NCBI RefSeq assembly: GCF_020193655.1
Contig: NZ_JADYVE010000001.1
Span: 1-64,000 of the forward strand
Direction of reading: 5' to 3'
Length of the DNA: 64,000 nucleotides
Origin: Ensifer sp. IC3342
GTDB lineage: Bacteria; Pseudomonadota; Alphaproteobacteria; Rhizobiales; Rhizobiaceae
Below are positions 7,445 through 18,724 of the stretch, one piece after another. The position numbers and the translations under genes were made by a program. The notes under the pieces were generated by a model. That model saw nothing but the letters and a program-made list of their open reading frames with translations, was not told the origin of the DNA and did no database searches. Within the stretch, counting starts at the first letter, position 1. Each line of letters starts with the position of its first letter.

Positions 7445-8838
7445 CTGAAGAACTGTCTGATGATCTGGCCGTCGCGCTCGATCTCGACTCGCCATAGGGA
7501 TGCATCCTCGGCTGTGACGCTTTCGAGCGTCTTCGACGTGTCGATCGCCGTGCCGTTGACGGACCGGACAATGTCCTTCGGCTCGAGGCCGATGCGGGCT
7601 GCCGGCGAGCCTCGGTTGATCTCGGTCACGACGACACCTCGCAGCGAAGTCGGCATGCGCAACTCTTCGGCCAGCCGCGGCGAGAGATTTGCCACGACCG
7701 CGCCGGCGAAGGGATTGCGCCCTTCGATCAAGCGTTCGTCGCGGGGCGAAGTCTCCGGTGCCCGCTCGAGCTTGAGGACGACGTCGCGCGTCTCTCCATT
7801 TTCGGAGACCGTCACACGGGCTTCATGGCCGATGCCGACGGTCGTCAGACGATAGCCGAGCGCGTCCGGGTGTTCGACGGCAATGCCGTTGACTGCAGTA
7901 ACCACCTGCCCCGGTTTGATGCCAGCGGCCGCAGCCGGACCATCAGCAGCGACGGCCGTCACCAGCGCGCCGCGCGCCCGGTCAAGACCGAGCGCCTCTG
8001 CTACCTCAGACGTGACCGGTTCAAAGGTGGCGCCGATGAAGGGACGGATGAACGAGCCGCCTCCGCCCTCCGCAGAAGCGACGAAGACCTTCACCAGATT
8101 GGCAGGAATCGCGAAGCCAACGCCGTTCGAGCCGCCACCTCTCGAAAAGATCGCCGTATTGATTCCGATCAGCTGCCCCTTCATGTCGATCAGGCCGCCG
8201 CCGGAATTGCCGGGATTGATGGCGGCGTCCGTCTGGATGAAGAAGCCGAAGTCACCGGAGTTAATCTGGTTGCGGGCGAGCGCCGATACGATGCCGCTCG
8301 TCACGGTTTGGCCGACGCCGAAGGGGTTGCCCATCGCCAGCACCAGATCGCCCACCTGCACGGCATCGGAATCGCCGATCGGAATGATGCCGAACGGCCC
8401 TTCGGACTCGATCTTCAGCACGGCAAGGTCCACGCGCTCATCCTTGAGCATGACCTTGGAGGGGTACTCGCGACCGTCGGCAAGCGCGACCTTGATGTCG
8501 TCGGCTCCCTCGATAACGTGGTTGTTCGTGACCACGACGCCGTTCCGACCGACGATCACGCCCGACCCGAGCGACGACTGTTTTTCGGTTCTGTTCGGCA
8601 TGCGTTGGCCGAAGAACTCCTCAAAGAAAGGATCCCCGGCAAAAATCGACCGCCGCTCGACCACCCGCTCGGCATAGACGTTCACCACGGCGTTCGCCGT
8701 CTGCTTGACCAGAGGCGCAAAGGAAAGCTGCATCTCGGCGCGCGATTCGGGCACGACCCTGGCGTCCTGCGCCGCCGCCGGGGCGGACATTGCAATCGCA
8801 AGGACAAGTGTCACCAGTGCTCGACGGCCAAAGATCAT
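7441..8838 (-). CDS. degP: DegP/HtrA-family periplasmic serine protease (Do)
   Basis: A 465-residue HtrA protease. A Sec signal peptide spans residues 1-23, ending Ala-Pro-Ala-Ala-Ala. The trypsin-like domain has the triad His in Thr-Asn-Asn-His-Val-Ile (about 107), Asp in Asp-Leu-Ala-Val-Leu (about 137) and Ser in Gly-Asn-Ser-Gly-Gly (about 212). Two PDZ domains follow, the first carrying a Gly-Ala-Leu-Val-Thr-Ala segment and the second an Arg-Gly-Val-Val-Val-Thr-Glu segment. It degrades or refolds damaged envelope proteins. The start at 8838 was chosen because it begins the signal peptide. It is divergent from msrP and is the first gene of a pair with rarA. Confidence 0.93.
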   Translation of the reverse strand: MIFGRRALVTLVLAIAMSAPAAAQDARVVPESRAEMQLSFAPLVKQTANAVVNVYAERVVERRSIFAGDPFFEEFFGQRMPNRTEKQSSLGSGVIVGRNGVVVTNNHVIEGADDIKVALADGREYPSKVMLKDERVDLAVLKIESEGPFGIIPIGDSDAVQVGDLVLAMGNPFGVGQTVTSGIVSALARNQINSGDFGFFIQTDAAINPGNSGGGLIDMKGQLIGINTAIFSRGGGSNGVGFAIPANLVKVFVASAEGGGGSFIRPFIGATFEPVTSEVAEALGLDRARGALVTAVAADGPAAAAGIKPGQVVTAVNGIAVEHPDALGYRLTTVGIGHEARVTVSENGETRDVVLKLERAPETSPRDERLIEGRNPFAGAVVANLSPRLAEELRMPTSLRGVVVTEINRGSPAARIGLEPKDIVRSVNGTAIDTSKTLESVTAEDASLWRVEIERDGQIIRQFFR

Positions 8839-9022
8839 GTAGCATTTCTCCCTTTCGTTGCCGTTACGATCAGATAGGATTTCGCAAGAAAAAAGGCAAA
8901 CGCCTGAACGGACCAACGCTCACGGACGACACACGAAAACGTGGTTTCCGGCACCTTTTCCAGTGATTGAAACTTTGCTCATCTGATTGCTCATAAACGC
9001 CGATCTTTACCGAGGAAGTTCC

Positions 9023-9964
<942 letters not shown>

Positions 9965-9966
9965 CG

Positions 9967-10623
9967 ATGGCAGCCCTCCCCACCCTGCCGAAACGCTTTC
10001 ATGGCCCCTCTGTCTGGGTGCTCTATGCGCTCGGTCTCTGCCCGGCAATATCGGCCTTCTATCTTGGCGCAACCGGACAACTGCCGGGCAACGCCGTCAA
10101 GGAGTTCGAGCACCTGCTTGGCCTTTGGGCACTCCGCTTCCTCGTCGCGACGCTAACGATCACGCCGATCCGCGACCTTTTCGGGATAAACTGGCTGAGA
10201 TACCGCCGCGCCCTCGGCCTGCTCGCCTTCTATTACGTGCTGATGCACTTCCTGGCCTATATGGTGCTGGACCAGACGCTGCGCATTCAGCCGATCATCG
10301 CCGACATCGCCCGCCGACCCTTCATAACCATCGGCATGGCCGCGCTCGCGATGCTGGTTCCGCTTGCGCTCACGTCGAACAACTGGTCGATCCGCCGGCT
10401 CGGGCAGCGATGGAACAGACTTCATCGGCTGGTCTATGTGATCGCGGCCGCCGGCGCTCTTCATTTCGCCATGGCTGTTAAGGTCGTAGGTCCGGAACAG
10501 ATGCTTTATCTCGGCCTGGTCGCCATGCTCCTCGGGTGGCGAGCCGTCCGAACGCGCTTCCTTCGCTGGAGGCGCCAGCAGGTAGTTTCAGGACGTCCCG
10601 CAACAGAAAAAGCGGCCGGGTGA
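9967..10623 (+). CDS. msrQ: Heme b membrane subunit MsrQ (YedZ)
   Basis: A 218-residue ferric-reductase-like membrane protein with six hydrophobic helices. It passes electrons to MsrP in the periplasm. His residues suited to heme ligation occur in Glu-His-Leu-Leu-Gly-Leu-Trp-Ala (helix 2), Leu-Met-His-Phe-Leu-Ala-Tyr and Leu-His-Arg-Leu-Val-Tyr. It begins 2 nt after the msrP stop, so the two are one operon. Its own TGA stop lies inside the palindrome that terminates rplQ on the other strand, so the convergent genes share one hairpin. Confidence 0.94.
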   Translation: MAALPTLPKRFHGPSVWVLYALGLCPAISAFYLGATGQLPGNAVKEFEHLLGLWALRFLVATLTITPIRDLFGINWLRYRRALGLLAFYYVLMHFLAYMVLDQTLRIQPIIADIARRPFITIGMAALAMLVPLALTSNNWSIRRLGQRWNRLHRLVYVIAAAGALHFAMAVKVVGPEQMLYLGLVAMLLGWRAVRTRFLRWRRQQVVSGRPATEKAAG

Positions 10624-10640
10624 TCCTCACCCGGCCGCTT
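10606..10640 (-). terminator. Rho-independent terminator of rplQ, shared with msrQ
   Basis: A near-perfect stem AAGCGGCCGGGTGA / TCACCCGGCCGCTT with a 3-nt loop. On the minus strand it is followed by TTTTT, a textbook terminator for the alpha operon. On the plus strand it contains the msrQ stop codon. Confidence 0.9.
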
Positions 10641-10667
10641 CAATTCTTCGATCGCTTTTTTTAGCAA

Positions 10668-11093
10668 TCAGGCTGCTTCGGCTGCCTCACCTTCGGCTGC
10701 AACACGAGCGCGGTCCTTCGCACCCTTGGCATCGACATCGCGGTCAACGAACTCGATGACAGCGAGAGCGGCGTTGTCGCCGTGGCGGAAGCCTGCCTTC
10801 ATGATGCGCAGGTAGCCGCCGTTGCGGGTGGCATAACGCGACGCGATCGTGTCGAACAGCTTCGAGACGACGGCCACGTCGCGGATCTGCGAAATCGCCT
10901 GACGGCGGGCATGCAGGTCCCCGCGCTTGCCGAGCGTGACAAGCTTTTCGACGATCGGGCGGATTTCCTTTGCCTTCGGCAGGGTCGTCACGATCTGTTC
11001 GTGTTCGATCAGCGAAGCTGCCATGTTGGCAAACATCGCCTTGCGGTGGCTGGCGGTTCTATTCAGCTTGCGGCCGGCTTTACCGTGGCGCAT
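10668..11093 (-). CDS. rplQ: 50S ribosomal protein L17
   Basis: 141 residues beginning [12 protein letters not shown], the L17 signature, with the [10 protein letters not shown] segment and a C-terminal Ala/Glu-rich extension beyond the roughly 127-residue E. coli form, as is common in alphaproteobacteria. L17 binds 23S rRNA near the exit tunnel. It is the last gene of the alpha operon, 44 nt after rpoA, and is followed by a strong terminator. Confidence 0.98.
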   Translation of the reverse strand: MRHGKAGRKLNRTASHRKAMFANMAASLIEHEQIVTTLPKAKEIRPIVEKLVTLGKRGDLHARRQAISQIRDVAVVSKLFDTIASRYATRNGGYLRIMKAGFRHGDNAALAVIEFVDRDVDAKGAKDRARVAAEGEAAEAA

Positions 11094-11137
11094 GGCTATT
11101 CTCCTTCACTTGCAGGCATCCGCCCGCAGTCTAATGG

Positions 11138-12148
11138 TTAGTATTGGTCTTCGTAACGCTTGGCGAGATCTTCGATGTTCTCGGGCGGCCAGGACGGCAC
11201 TTCCATGCCGAGGTGCAGGCCCATGGAAGCGAGAACTTCCTTGATCTCGTTGAGCGACTTGCGACCAAAATTCGGCGTGCGGAGCATTTCTGCTTCGGTC
11301 TTCTGAATGAGGTCGCCGATATAGACGATGTTGTCGTTCTTCAGGCAGTTGGCCGAACGGACGGAAAGCTCCAGTTCATCGACCTTCTTGAGAAGCGCCG
11401 GGTTGAAGGCAAGTTCGGTGACTGCCTCTTCCTCTGCTTCCTTGTGCGGCTCTTCGAAGTTGACGAAGACGGACAGCTGGTCCTGAAGGATACGGGCCGC
11501 AAAGGCGATCGCATCTTCACCGGTGACGGAGCCATCCGTTTCGATGGACATCGTCAGCTTGTCATAGTCAAGAACCTGGCCCTCACGGGTGTTTTCCACC
11601 TTGTAGGAGACCTTCTTTACCGGAGAGTACAAGCTGTCGACCGGAATGAGGCCAATCGGCGCATCTTCCGAGCGGTTGCGGTCAGCCGGTACGTAGCCCT
11701 TGCCGTTGTTGACGGTGAACTCCATGCGGATCTCGGCGCCCTCGTCCAGCGTGCAGATCACATGGTTCGGGTTGAGGATTTCGATGTCGCCAACCGTCTG
11801 GATGTCACCGGCCGTCACAACGCCCGGGCCCTGCTTGCGCACGACCATGCGCTTTGCGTCGTCGCCATCCATCTTGATGGCGATTTCCTTGATGTTGAGT
11901 ACGATGTCGGTCACGTCTTCCCGGACGCCCGGGATAGAGGAGAACTCGTGTAGCACGCCGTCGATCTGCACTGCGGTGACGGCAGCACCGCGCAGCGACG
12001 ACAGAAGCACGCGGCGAAGCGCGTTGCCAAGTGTCAGGCCGAAGCCGCGTTCAAGCGGTTCCGCGACCAGCGTTGCCCTGGTGCGGCCGGAGGAGGCGAA
12101 CTCCACCTTATTCGGCTTGATCAATTCCTGCCAATTTTTCTGGATCAT
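11138..12148 (-). CDS. rpoA: DNA-directed RNA polymerase alpha subunit
   Basis: 336 residues, the usual alphaproteobacterial size. The N-terminal assembly domain has [16 protein letters not shown]. The C-terminal domain has Asn-Cys-Leu-Lys and [15 protein letters not shown], which contact UP elements and activators. The start MetIleGlnLysAsnTrp at 12148 matches the family; an upstream in-frame ATG gives an unrelated leader. It lies between rpsK and rplQ. Confidence 0.98.
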   Translation of the reverse strand: MIQKNWQELIKPNKVEFASSGRTRATLVAEPLERGFGLTLGNALRRVLLSSLRGAAVTAVQIDGVLHEFSSIPGVREDVTDIVLNIKEIAIKMDGDDAKRMVVRKQGPGVVTAGDIQTVGDIEILNPNHVICTLDEGAEIRMEFTVNNGKGYVPADRNRSEDAPIGLIPVDSLYSPVKKVSYKVENTREGQVLDYDKLTMSIETDGSVTGEDAIAFAARILQDQLSVFVNFEEPHKEAEEEAVTELAFNPALLKKVDELELSVRSANCLKNDNIVYIGDLIQKTEAEMLRTPNFGRKSLNEIKEVLASMGLHLGMEVPSWPPENIEDLAKRYEDQY

Positions 12149-12251
12149 GTTTTCTGCCTTCCGTTCGTTGCCACCATCCAATCGTGACAACCGAGCCCCG
12201 AAGACCGGGAGAGCGCCTGGACGCTCTCACCGGGATGTTGAATGCAAATGA

Positions 12252-12641
12252 TCAGACGCGGCGCTTCTTGCGCGGGCGGCAGCCGTTGTGCGGGATCGGG
12301 GTCACATCGCGGATCGAGGTGATCATGAAGCCCGCAGCCTGCAGCGCGCGAAGGGCGGATTCACGACCCGAACCCGGACCGCAAACTTCGACTTCCAGCG
12401 ACTTCATGCCGTGTTCCTGGGCCTTCTTGGCGCAGTCTTCAGCGGCGATCTGAGCGGCAAACGGGGTCGACTTACGCGAACCCTTGAAACCCTTTGCACC
12501 GGCGGACGACCAGGCGATTGCATTGCCCTGCGCGTCGGTGATGGTGATCATCGTGTTGTTGAACGACGAATTGACGTGTGCGACGCCAGACGTGATGTTC
12601 TTGCGTTCGCGGCGGCGAACGCGGGTGGCTTCCTTGGCCAT
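12252..12641 (-). CDS. rpsK: 30S ribosomal protein S11
   Basis: 129 residues with the S11 core: [33 protein letters not shown] and the terminal [12 protein letters not shown]. S11 forms the platform of the 30S subunit. It follows rpsM after a 228-nt gap that holds a terminator-like hairpin and precedes rpoA. Confidence 0.98.
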
Positions 12642-12817
12642 TGGATCCCTTTCTTAGATCTCTGCACCGCCGTAATTCCAGCGGCTCCACCGGGAAAAGG
12701 ATTGCTCGTCCCCTGCCCTGCATCTTCACTTCTTACCGAGCCAGCACTCCGACTCGACGGAGATTCGCGACACCGATTCCGGCCCGCGACGGTCGGGCAG
12801 ATCGCCCTCCCAAACTG

Positions 12818-12849
12818 CAAAAGGAGGCCGGCGCACGACGCCAGCCTCC
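12818..12849 (-). terminator. Terminator-like hairpin between rpsM and rpsK
   Basis: On the minus strand an 11-bp GC-rich stem (GGAGGCTGGCG / CGCCGGCCTCC, with one mismatch) and a 5-nt loop are followed by TTTT. It lies 20 nt after the rpsM stop. It may act as an attenuator, because rpsK, rpoA and rplQ lie downstream. Confidence 0.65.
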
Positions 12850-12869
12850 CGCCTTCCCTTTTCGGGAAA

Positions 12870-13238
12870 TTACTTCTTCTTGCCGGCGATCGCCTTCGCC
12901 GGACCCTTGCGGGTGCGGGCGTTGGTGTGCGTGCGCTGACCGCGTACCGGCAGACCACGACGGTGGCGAAGGCCACGGTAGCAGCCGAGGTCCATCAGGC
13001 GCTTGATGTTCATCGCGGTTTCGCGACGCAGGTCACCTTCGACCTGGTAATCGCGGTCGATCGTTTCGCGGATCTGAAGAACTTCAGCGTCCGTCAGCTG
13101 GTGTACGCGACGGTCAGACGGGATGCCGACCTTTTCGATGATTTCCTGCGCGAATTTCGGGCCGATCCCGTGAATGTAGGTCAGCGCGATGACGACGCGC
13201 TTTGCCGTCGGGATGTTGACGCCAGCGATACGTGCCAC
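12870..13238 (-). CDS. rpsM: 30S ribosomal protein S13
   Basis: 122 residues with the S13 signature: [10 protein letters not shown] start, [22 protein letters not shown] and the Lys-rich tail. S13 sits in the 30S head and contacts L5 and the P-site tRNA. The GTG start at 13238 is chosen because the family begins at that ValAlaArgIleAlaGly; the upstream frame is not conserved. Confidence 0.97.
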   Translation of the reverse strand: MARIAGVNIPTAKRVVIALTYIHGIGPKFAQEIIEKVGIPSDRRVHQLTDAEVLQIRETIDRDYQVEGDLRRETAMNIKRLMDLGCYRGLRHRRGLPVRGQRTHTNARTRKGPAKAIAGKKK

Positions 13239-13471
13239 GTCTATTCTCCTTGCGTTCCAGTTGCCATCCGGCAATAGGTGCTTCGTTACGCGACCTCGAA
13301 GAGCCGCACGTTAATTGAGGTTCGAGACACGTCAAAAACGACCGTACCCGGACTTCATGCTTTGAAGACCGCGCCGATCGCTTCTCATGTCGCGAGTTGA
13401 CGCTGTCTTTGGAGGAATCGGCCGGAAAAGTCAACTCCCCCGGTGGTTCCATTTTTGGCAAAGACGAATGT

Positions 13472-14050
13472 CTAAGCCAGAATCTTCTCGATTTCGGCGG
13501 TGACGGTGTCCACGTCCGCCATGCCGTCCACAGCCTTCAATTGACCGGTACCGGCATAGTATTCGGACAGCGGGGCCGTCTTCTCGCGATATTCCGTCAA
13601 GCGACGCTTGAAGGCTTCCGGATTATCGTCGGAGCGAACGGTACCGCCGGCAGCGATGGTTTCCGCTACGCGATTCTCCATTCGCCGCACAAGAGCTGCT
13701 TCGTCGACTTTGAGCTCGATCACGGCATCGAGCTTCAGGCCCTTGCTTTCGAGCATCCGGTCAAGCGCCTTGGCTTGCGGCACCGTGCGCGGGTAACCGT
13801 CAAGGATAAACCCCTTGGCGCAGTCTGGCGCGTCGATACGGTCAGAGACGATTTCATTGACGATCTCGTCGGAAACGAGCTGGCCGGCATCCATGACAGC
13901 CTTCGCCCGCTTACCCACTTCGGTCGCCTGAGCCACGGCCGCCCGCAGCATGTCGCCTGTGGAAAGCTGCGGAATGCCGTATCTCTCCGTCAGAAGCTTG
14001 GCCTGTGTACCCTTGCCAGCGCCCGGCGGGCCTAAAAAAATCAGTCTCAT
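13472..14050 (-). CDS. adk: Adenylate kinase
   Basis: A 192-residue short-form adenylate kinase. The P-loop [10 protein letters not shown] opens the protein, followed by [10 protein letters not shown] and the Asp-Gly-Tyr-Pro-Arg-Thr AMP-binding motif. The LID is short and lacks zinc cysteines. It interconverts ATP, ADP and AMP. Its ATG overlaps the secY stop as ATGA, so its translation is coupled to secretion-channel synthesis, the usual spc-operon arrangement. Confidence 0.98.
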   Translation of the reverse strand: MRLIFLGPPGAGKGTQAKLLTERYGIPQLSTGDMLRAAVAQATEVGKRAKAVMDAGQLVSDEIVNEIVSDRIDAPDCAKGFILDGYPRTVPQAKALDRMLESKGLKLDAVIELKVDEAALVRRMENRVAETIAAGGTVRSDDNPEAFKRRLTEYREKTAPLSEYYAGTGQLKAVDGMADVDTVTAEIEKILA

Positions 14051-15387
14051 CGTCCCCTCTTTCCTCCGCGCAGCTTCGACTTCTTGATCAGCCCCTCATA
14101 TTGCTGAGCAATGAGGTGACCCTGGATCTGTGCTACCGTATCAAGGGTCACGCTGACAACAATCAAAAGCGACGTACCACCAAGGTAGAACGGCACTCCG
14201 GTCTGCGAGATGAGGATTTCGGGCAGGATGCATACGAAGATCAAGTAGATCGCGCCGATCACAGTGATGCGAGTCAGCACGAAGTCGATGTATTCGGCTG
14301 TCCGTTCCCCCGGGCGAATGCCCGGAATAAAGCCGCCGTGCTTCTTCAGATTGTCCGCAGTGTCCTTCGGGTTGAACACGATCGCCGTGTAGAAGAAGGC
14401 GAAGAACGCAATCATGCCGCCGTAGAACAACATGTAGAGCGGCTGGCCGTGACTGAGCGCGCTGACGATCGCAGTCGCCCAGCCGGGCAGCGTCGCAGTG
14501 TTGGCAAAACCAGCCAGCGTCGCCGGCAACAGCAACAGCGATGACGCGAAGATCGCCGGAATGACGCCCGAAGTGTTGAGCTTCAGCGGCAGGTGCGACG
14601 TATCGCCCTGGAACATCCGATTGCCCACCTGGCGCTTCGGATATTGGATCAGCAGCCGGCGCTGGGCACGCTCGACGAAAACGATCAGCGCGATCACCGC
14701 CACGACCATGACGATGATGGCGAGAATGAGTGGCGTCGAAAGCGCGCCGGTGCGGCCGAGTTCGAGCGTACCGGCAAGCGCCGATGGCAGCGCCGCAACA
14801 ATACCGGCAAATATGATCAGCGAGATGCCGTTGCCGATGCCGCGCGAGGTAATCTGCTCACCGAGCCACATCAGGAACATCGTCCCGCCGAGAAGCGAAA
14901 TCACGGTGGAGATGCGGAAGAACCAGCCCGGATCGCCCACTAAGCCACTGCCGCTCTCAAGGCCGATGGCGATGCCGTAAGCCTGCATCGCGCCGAGGAG
15001 GACCGTGCCGTAGCGGGTATACTGGTTGATGATCTTGCGACCCTGCTCGCCTTCCTTCTTCAACTGCTCGAGCGCCGGCACGACCGAAGTCATGAGCTGC
15101 ACGATGATCGAAGCGGAAATGTAGGGCATGATGCCGAGCGCGAAGATCGCCATGCGCTCAACCGCACCGCCCGAGAACATGTTGAAAAGGCCGAGAATGC
15201 CGCCGCTTTGGCCCTGGAAGGCCTGCGCGAACGCTTCCGGGTTCAGGCCGGGCAGCGGGATATAGGTGCCAAGGCGATAAACCAGAAGCGCGCCAAGGGT
15301 GAACCAAAGGCGCTTTTTCAGATCCTCCGCCTTGGCGAAAGTTGAAAAATTCAGGTTCGAGGCAAGCTGTTCCGCTGCAGAAGCCAT
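14047..15387 (-). CDS. secY: Protein translocase subunit SecY
   Basis: A 446-residue channel protein with ten hydrophobic segments. The N-terminus has Leu-Lys-Lys-Arg-Leu-Trp-Phe-Thr and Pro-Leu-Pro-Gly-Leu-Asn; the plug and pore segments are followed by cytoplasmic loop [10 protein letters not shown] and Gly-Gly-Thr-Ser-Leu-Leu-Ile-Val. It forms the Sec channel with SecE, encoded 27 kb away at 42,858. It is preceded by a hairpin with a U-run in the rplO-secY gap and coupled to adk. Confidence 0.98.
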   Translation of the reverse strand: MASAAEQLASNLNFSTFAKAEDLKKRLWFTLGALLVYRLGTYIPLPGLNPEAFAQAFQGQSGGILGLFNMFSGGAVERMAIFALGIMPYISASIIVQLMTSVVPALEQLKKEGEQGRKIINQYTRYGTVLLGAMQAYGIAIGLESGSGLVGDPGWFFRISTVISLLGGTMFLMWLGEQITSRGIGNGISLIIFAGIVAALPSALAGTLELGRTGALSTPLILAIIVMVVAVIALIVFVERAQRRLLIQYPKRQVGNRMFQGDTSHLPLKLNTSGVIPAIFASSLLLLPATLAGFANTATLPGWATAIVSALSHGQPLYMLFYGGMIAFFAFFYTAIVFNPKDTADNLKKHGGFIPGIRPGERTAEYIDFVLTRITVIGAIYLIFVCILPEILISQTGVPFYLGGTSLLIVVSVTLDTVAQIQGHLIAQQYEGLIKKSKLRGGKRGR

Positions 15388-15576
15388 GCGATTCTCCGCG
15401 TACCAAATTTCGGAATCAGCGGGAAAACCCGGTCAGTTCCGGAAAGAGAAAGTCTTCGTTCTTGAAAACCGGACGCGAGGCGATTGTCGCTGCAATCGGA
15501 TGCCTCACCGTGGTTTCCGTTATGTCCGATACAGCGAGCGATTCGCCGCCTCGAACGTGAGGCTCACATATGGGAG

Positions 15577-15610
15577 CAAAACCGCCCGGAGTGAAGCACC
15601 CCGGGCGGTT
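15577..15610 (-). terminator. Terminator-like hairpin between rplO and secY
   Basis: On the minus strand AACCGCCCGG and CCGGGCGGTT form a 10-bp stem with an 11-nt loop, followed by TTTTGCT. It lies just after the rplO stop and about 190 nt before secY. It could lower secY and adk expression relative to the ribosomal genes. Confidence 0.65.
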
Positions 15611-15621
15611 CATCAGTCATA

Positions 15622-16092
15622 TTATTCTGCGGCCGCTGCAAGCAGCTTTACCGAACCGCCGGCCTTTTCGATCTTCTCGATCGCCGACTTGGACGCGCCG
15701 GCGACTTCGAGCGAGATCTTGGCCTTCAGTTCGCCGTCGGCGAGAACGCGGACGCCGTCCTTGGCGCGGCGGATGACGCCGGCTGCCTTGAGCGCAGCCG
15801 CATCGACGGTCTTCGAAGCGTCGAGCTTCTTAGCGTCGACGGCAGCCTGGATACGGCCGAGCGACACGACAACGAACTCCGAAGCGAAGATGTTGTTGAA
15901 GCCGCGCTTCGGCAGGCGACGGTAGATCGGCATCTGGCCGCCTTCGAAGCCGTTGATCGAAACGCCCGAACGTGCCTTCTGGCCCTTCACACCGCGGCCG
16001 GCGGTCTTGCCAGAGCCGGAACCGATACCACGACCAAGACGCTTGCGGTTTTTGGTCGAGCCTTCGTTGTCCTTGATTTCATTCAGTTTCAT
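15622..16092 (-). CDS. rplO: 50S ribosomal protein L15
   Basis: 156 residues beginning Met-Lys-Leu-Asn-Glu-Ile-Lys-Asp-Asn, with the Gly/Arg/Lys-rich N-terminal extension ([11 protein letters not shown]) and [18 protein letters not shown]. L15 is an early assembly protein at the base of the central protuberance. An in-frame ATG six codons upstream at 16110 overlaps the rpmD stop and is less likely. Confidence 0.97.
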   Translation of the reverse strand: MKLNEIKDNEGSTKNRKRLGRGIGSGSGKTAGRGVKGQKARSGVSINGFEGGQMPIYRRLPKRGFNNIFASEFVVVSLGRIQAAVDAKKLDASKTVDAAALKAAGVIRRAKDGVRVLADGELKAKISLEVAGASKSAIEKIEKAGGSVKLLAAAAE

Positions 16093-16106
16093 TTTCTGGA
16101 TCCCCC

Positions 16107-16310
16107 TCACTTCTCGTCGACGACGCGAACGAGGTGCTGGACGGCCCGGATCATGCCGCGAACGGCCGGAGTGTCTTCCAGCGTGCGAACCCGGTGCATC
16201 TTGTTGAGGCCCAGGCCGATGAGCGTCTGACGCTGCACGGCCGGACGGCGAATGGGGCTACCAATCTGCTCGACGGTAACCGTCTTCTTGGCAACTTCTT
16301 TCTTAGCCAT
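16107..16310 (-). CDS. rpmD: 50S ribosomal protein L30
   Basis: 67 residues with the short bacterial L30 pattern: [25 protein letters not shown] and Thr-Pro-Ala-Val-Arg-Gly-Met-Ile. It lies between rpsE and rplO in the normal spc order, with 12 and 14 nt gaps. Confidence 0.97.
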   Translation of the reverse strand: MAKKEVAKKTVTVEQIGSPIRRPAVQRQTLIGLGLNKMHRVRTLEDTPAVRGMIRAVQHLVRVVDEK

Positions 16311-16322
16311 CTGTCAGCTCCC

Positions 16323-16892
16323 TTATTCTTCGGAAGCAACGCCGGCGGAGGCGCGACGTGCCTGGAGCGTGGCGTATTTCATGCCGCGCTGTGCCGCGAT
16401 GTCCTTCGGGTGCATCTGGTTCTTGAGGGCGTCGAACGTCGCGCGAACCATGTTGTAGGGGTTCGACGAACCGGTCGACTTCGCGACGACGTCGTGAACG
16501 CCGAGCGTCTCGAAGACGGCACGCATCGGGCCACCGGCGATGATACCGGTACCGGCCTTGGCCGAACGCAGCAGCACCTTGCCGGCGCCGTGACGGCCAT
16601 GAACGTCGTGATGCAGGGTACGGCCACCGCGCAGCGGGACGAAGATCAGGTCGCGCTTCGCAGCTTCCGTTGCCTTGCGGATGGCTTCCGGCACTTCACG
16701 CGCCTTGCCATGACCGAAGCCAACACGGCCCTTCTGGTCGCCAACGACGACGAGGGCTGCGAAACCAAAACGACGACCGCCCTTCACCACCTTGGCGACG
16801 CGGTTGATAGCGACGAGCTTATCGACAAATTCGCTGTCGCGCTCTTCGCGGCTCTGGCGATCTTCGCGAGAACCTCTTTTTTCTTGTGCCAT
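16323..16892 (-). CDS. rpsE: 30S ribosomal protein S5
   Basis: 189 residues, slightly longer than E. coli S5 because of an Arg/Glu-rich N-terminus. The S5 domain has [17 protein letters not shown] and [11 protein letters not shown]. S5 sits at the mRNA entry site and affects decoding accuracy. It precedes rpmD. Confidence 0.98.
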   Translation of the reverse strand: MAQEKRGSREDRQSREERDSEFVDKLVAINRVAKVVKGGRRFGFAALVVVGDQKGRVGFGHGKAREVPEAIRKATEAAKRDLIFVPLRGGRTLHHDVHGRHGAGKVLLRSAKAGTGIIAGGPMRAVFETLGVHDVVAKSTGSSNPYNMVRATFDALKNQMHPKDIAAQRGMKYATLQARRASAGVASEE

Positions 16893-16993
16893 TGTCCTCT
16901 TCCTTTTTCTTTTCCGGGTGCAATCGGCAGATTGACGAAGGCCGCTTCACTTCCTTCGAAATCGAAGCGGCCGGGGTATTACGAAGCCGGATG

Positions 16994-17019
16994 CCGCCCG
17001 AGCGTTGCGGCTCGGGCGG
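16994..17019 (-). other. GC-rich hairpin between rplR and rpsE
   Basis: CCGCCCGAG and CTCGGGCGG form a 9-bp stem in the 133-nt gap, 7 nt after the rplR stop. No U-run follows, so it is more likely a processing or stability element than a terminator. Confidence 0.5.
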
Positions 17020-17025
17020 TGAACA

Positions 17026-17388
17026 TTAGAAGTTCAGGCCGCCTTCGCGAGCTGCCTCGGCCAGCGCCTTAATGCGGCCGTGGTAGATGAAGGCGCCACG
17101 GTCAAAGACCACGTCCTTGACGCCCGCCTTGGAAGCGCGCTCCGCAAGGAGCTTACCGACAGCCGTAGCGGCCGCGGTATCAGCGCCGGTCTTCAGCGAA
17201 GACCGCAGATCCGTATCGAGGGTCGATGCGGAGGCAATGGTCTTGCCGGCGACATCATCGATGATCTGCGCGTAGATGTTCTTCGACGAGCGATGAACCG
17301 ACAGGCGCGGACGGCCATTGGCGACCGCCTTGATTTGACGGCGCACGCGGCTGGCGCGACGCACAAGAGTATCTTTCCTGCTAGCCAT
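17026..17388 (-). CDS. rplR: 50S ribosomal protein L18
   Basis: 120 residues. The pattern [20 protein letters not shown] and the final [17 protein letters not shown] are typical L18. It binds 5S rRNA with L5 and L25. It lies 12 nt after rplF. Confidence 0.97.
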   Translation of the reverse strand: MASRKDTLVRRASRVRRQIKAVANGRPRLSVHRSSKNIYAQIIDDVAGKTIASASTLDTDLRSSLKTGADTAAATAVGKLLAERASKAGVKDVVFDRGAFIYHGRIKALAEAAREGGLNF

Positions 17389-17400
17389 TTCGCGTGATCC

Positions 17401-17934
17401 TTACTTCTTCTTGCCTTCTTTGCGGACAATCCGCTCTTCGGCATACTTGACGCCCTTGCCCTTGTAGGGCTCGGGGCCACGGTATTCGCGGATTTCCGCG
17501 GCAACCTGGCCGACCTGCTGCTTGTTGATGCCGGTGACGACGATTTCCGTCGGCTTCGGCACAGCGATCGTGATGCCTTCCGGAGTCTGGTAGACCACGT
17601 CGTGGCTAAAACCGAGCGCCAGCTGCAGGTTCTTGCCCTGCATGGACGCGCGGTAACCGACGCCGTTGATCTCGAGCTTGCGCTCGTAGCCGTCCTTCAC
17701 GCCCTTGAAGATGTTCTCGATCATAGTGCGGGACATGCCCCACTTCGAACGAGCATCCTTGCTCTCATTGAGCGGCTGAACGACAACCGCATTGTTTTCG
17801 AGCTTCACCGAGACTTCGTCGTTTGCGACAAAGAACAGTTCGCCCTTCGGACCCTTCGCCGTTACCTTCTGGCCATCAACGCTAGCCGTGACGCCTGCCG
17901 GAACTTGAACGGGTTTCTTACCGATACGAGACAT
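17401..17934 (-). CDS. rplF: 50S ribosomal protein L6
   Basis: 177 residues, standard length. It begins Met-Ser-Arg-Ile-Gly-Lys-Lys-Pro-Val and ends with the conserved [12 protein letters not shown] and a Lys-rich tail. L6 lies near the factor-binding region of the 50S subunit. It is preceded by rpsH and followed by rplR. Confidence 0.98.
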   Translation of the reverse strand: MSRIGKKPVQVPAGVTASVDGQKVTAKGPKGELFFVANDEVSVKLENNAVVVQPLNESKDARSKWGMSRTMIENIFKGVKDGYERKLEINGVGYRASMQGKNLQLALGFSHDVVYQTPEGITIAVPKPTEIVVTGINKQQVGQVAAEIREYRGPEPYKGKGVKYAEERIVRKEGKKK

Positions 17935-17973
17935 TTTTATACCTGTCTGTTCGCTATGGAGATCCTGCCGGCC

Positions 17974-18372
17974 TTAGAAGACCGAGCAAAGAACCTCGCC
18001 ACCAACATTCTGTTCGCGTGCCTGGTGATCGGCCATCACGCCCTTCGGGGTCGAAAGGATGGTGATGCCGAGGCCGTTCGCGACCTGCGGAATGGACTTG
18101 ACCGAGACATAAACTCGGCGGCCCGGCTTGGAGACGCGCGCGATCTCGCGGATCACGGACGAACCTTCGTAGTATTTCAGTTCGATGTTCAGCTCGGACT
18201 TGCCGTTGCCAAATTCGACTTCAGAGTATCCGCGGATGTAGCCTTCAGCCTGAAGAACATCCAGAACGCGTGCGCGGAGCTTGGAGGCCGGCGTCGAAAC
18301 GCTGGACTTGCGGCGCGCGGCGCCGTTGCGGATACGGGTGAGCATATCGCCCAAGGGATCAGTCATTGCCAT
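17974..18372 (-). CDS. rpsH: 30S ribosomal protein S8
   Basis: 132 residues. It begins [17 protein letters not shown] and includes Ile-Leu-Ser-Thr-Pro-Lys-Gly-Val-Met, the RNA-binding signature. The usual C-terminal Gly-Gly-Glu-Val-Leu-Cys is present. S8 binds 16S rRNA and, in enterobacteria, the spc mRNA as a repressor; whether it does so here is not visible. Confidence 0.98.
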   Translation of the reverse strand: MAMTDPLGDMLTRIRNGAARRKSSVSTPASKLRARVLDVLQAEGYIRGYSEVEFGNGKSELNIELKYYEGSSVIREIARVSKPGRRVYVSVKSIPQVANGLGITILSTPKGVMADHQAREQNVGGEVLCSVF

Positions 18373-18384
18373 GTGCCCGTCTCC

Positions 18385-18690
18385 TTACCAGCTCGACTTG
18401 ACCACGCCCGGCACCTTGCCGAGGTTGCCCAGTTCGCGAAGCGCAATACGCGACATACGAAGTTTGCGATAGTAGGCACGCGGGCGGCCGGTCACTTCGC
18501 AACGGTTGCGGATGCGGGTCTTGGAGCCATCACGCGGCAGTTCTGCCAGCTTGAGGGTTGCCTTGAACCGCTCTTCGATCGGCAGAGACTGGTTCATGAT
18601 GATTGCCTTCAGGGCCGCACGCTTAGCGGCTTGACCGGCAACCAGTTTGCGGCGGCGCTTGTTCTTTTCAACTGCGCTCGTTTTCGCCAT
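18385..18690 (-). CDS. rpsN: 30S ribosomal protein S14
   Basis: 101 residues, the long zinc-independent form of S14. Markers are [26 protein letters not shown] and Ser-Arg-Ile-Ala-Leu-Arg-Glu-Leu near the end. It belongs to the 30S head. It is spaced 12 nt before rpsH. Confidence 0.98.
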   Translation of the reverse strand: MAKTSAVEKNKRRRKLVAGQAAKRAALKAIIMNQSLPIEERFKATLKLAELPRDGSKTRIRNRCEVTGRPRAYYRKLRMSRIALRELGNLGKVPGVVKSSW

Positions 18691-18724
18691 AACAGTTATC
18701 CTTCTTTACGCTTGTCGTTACGGA

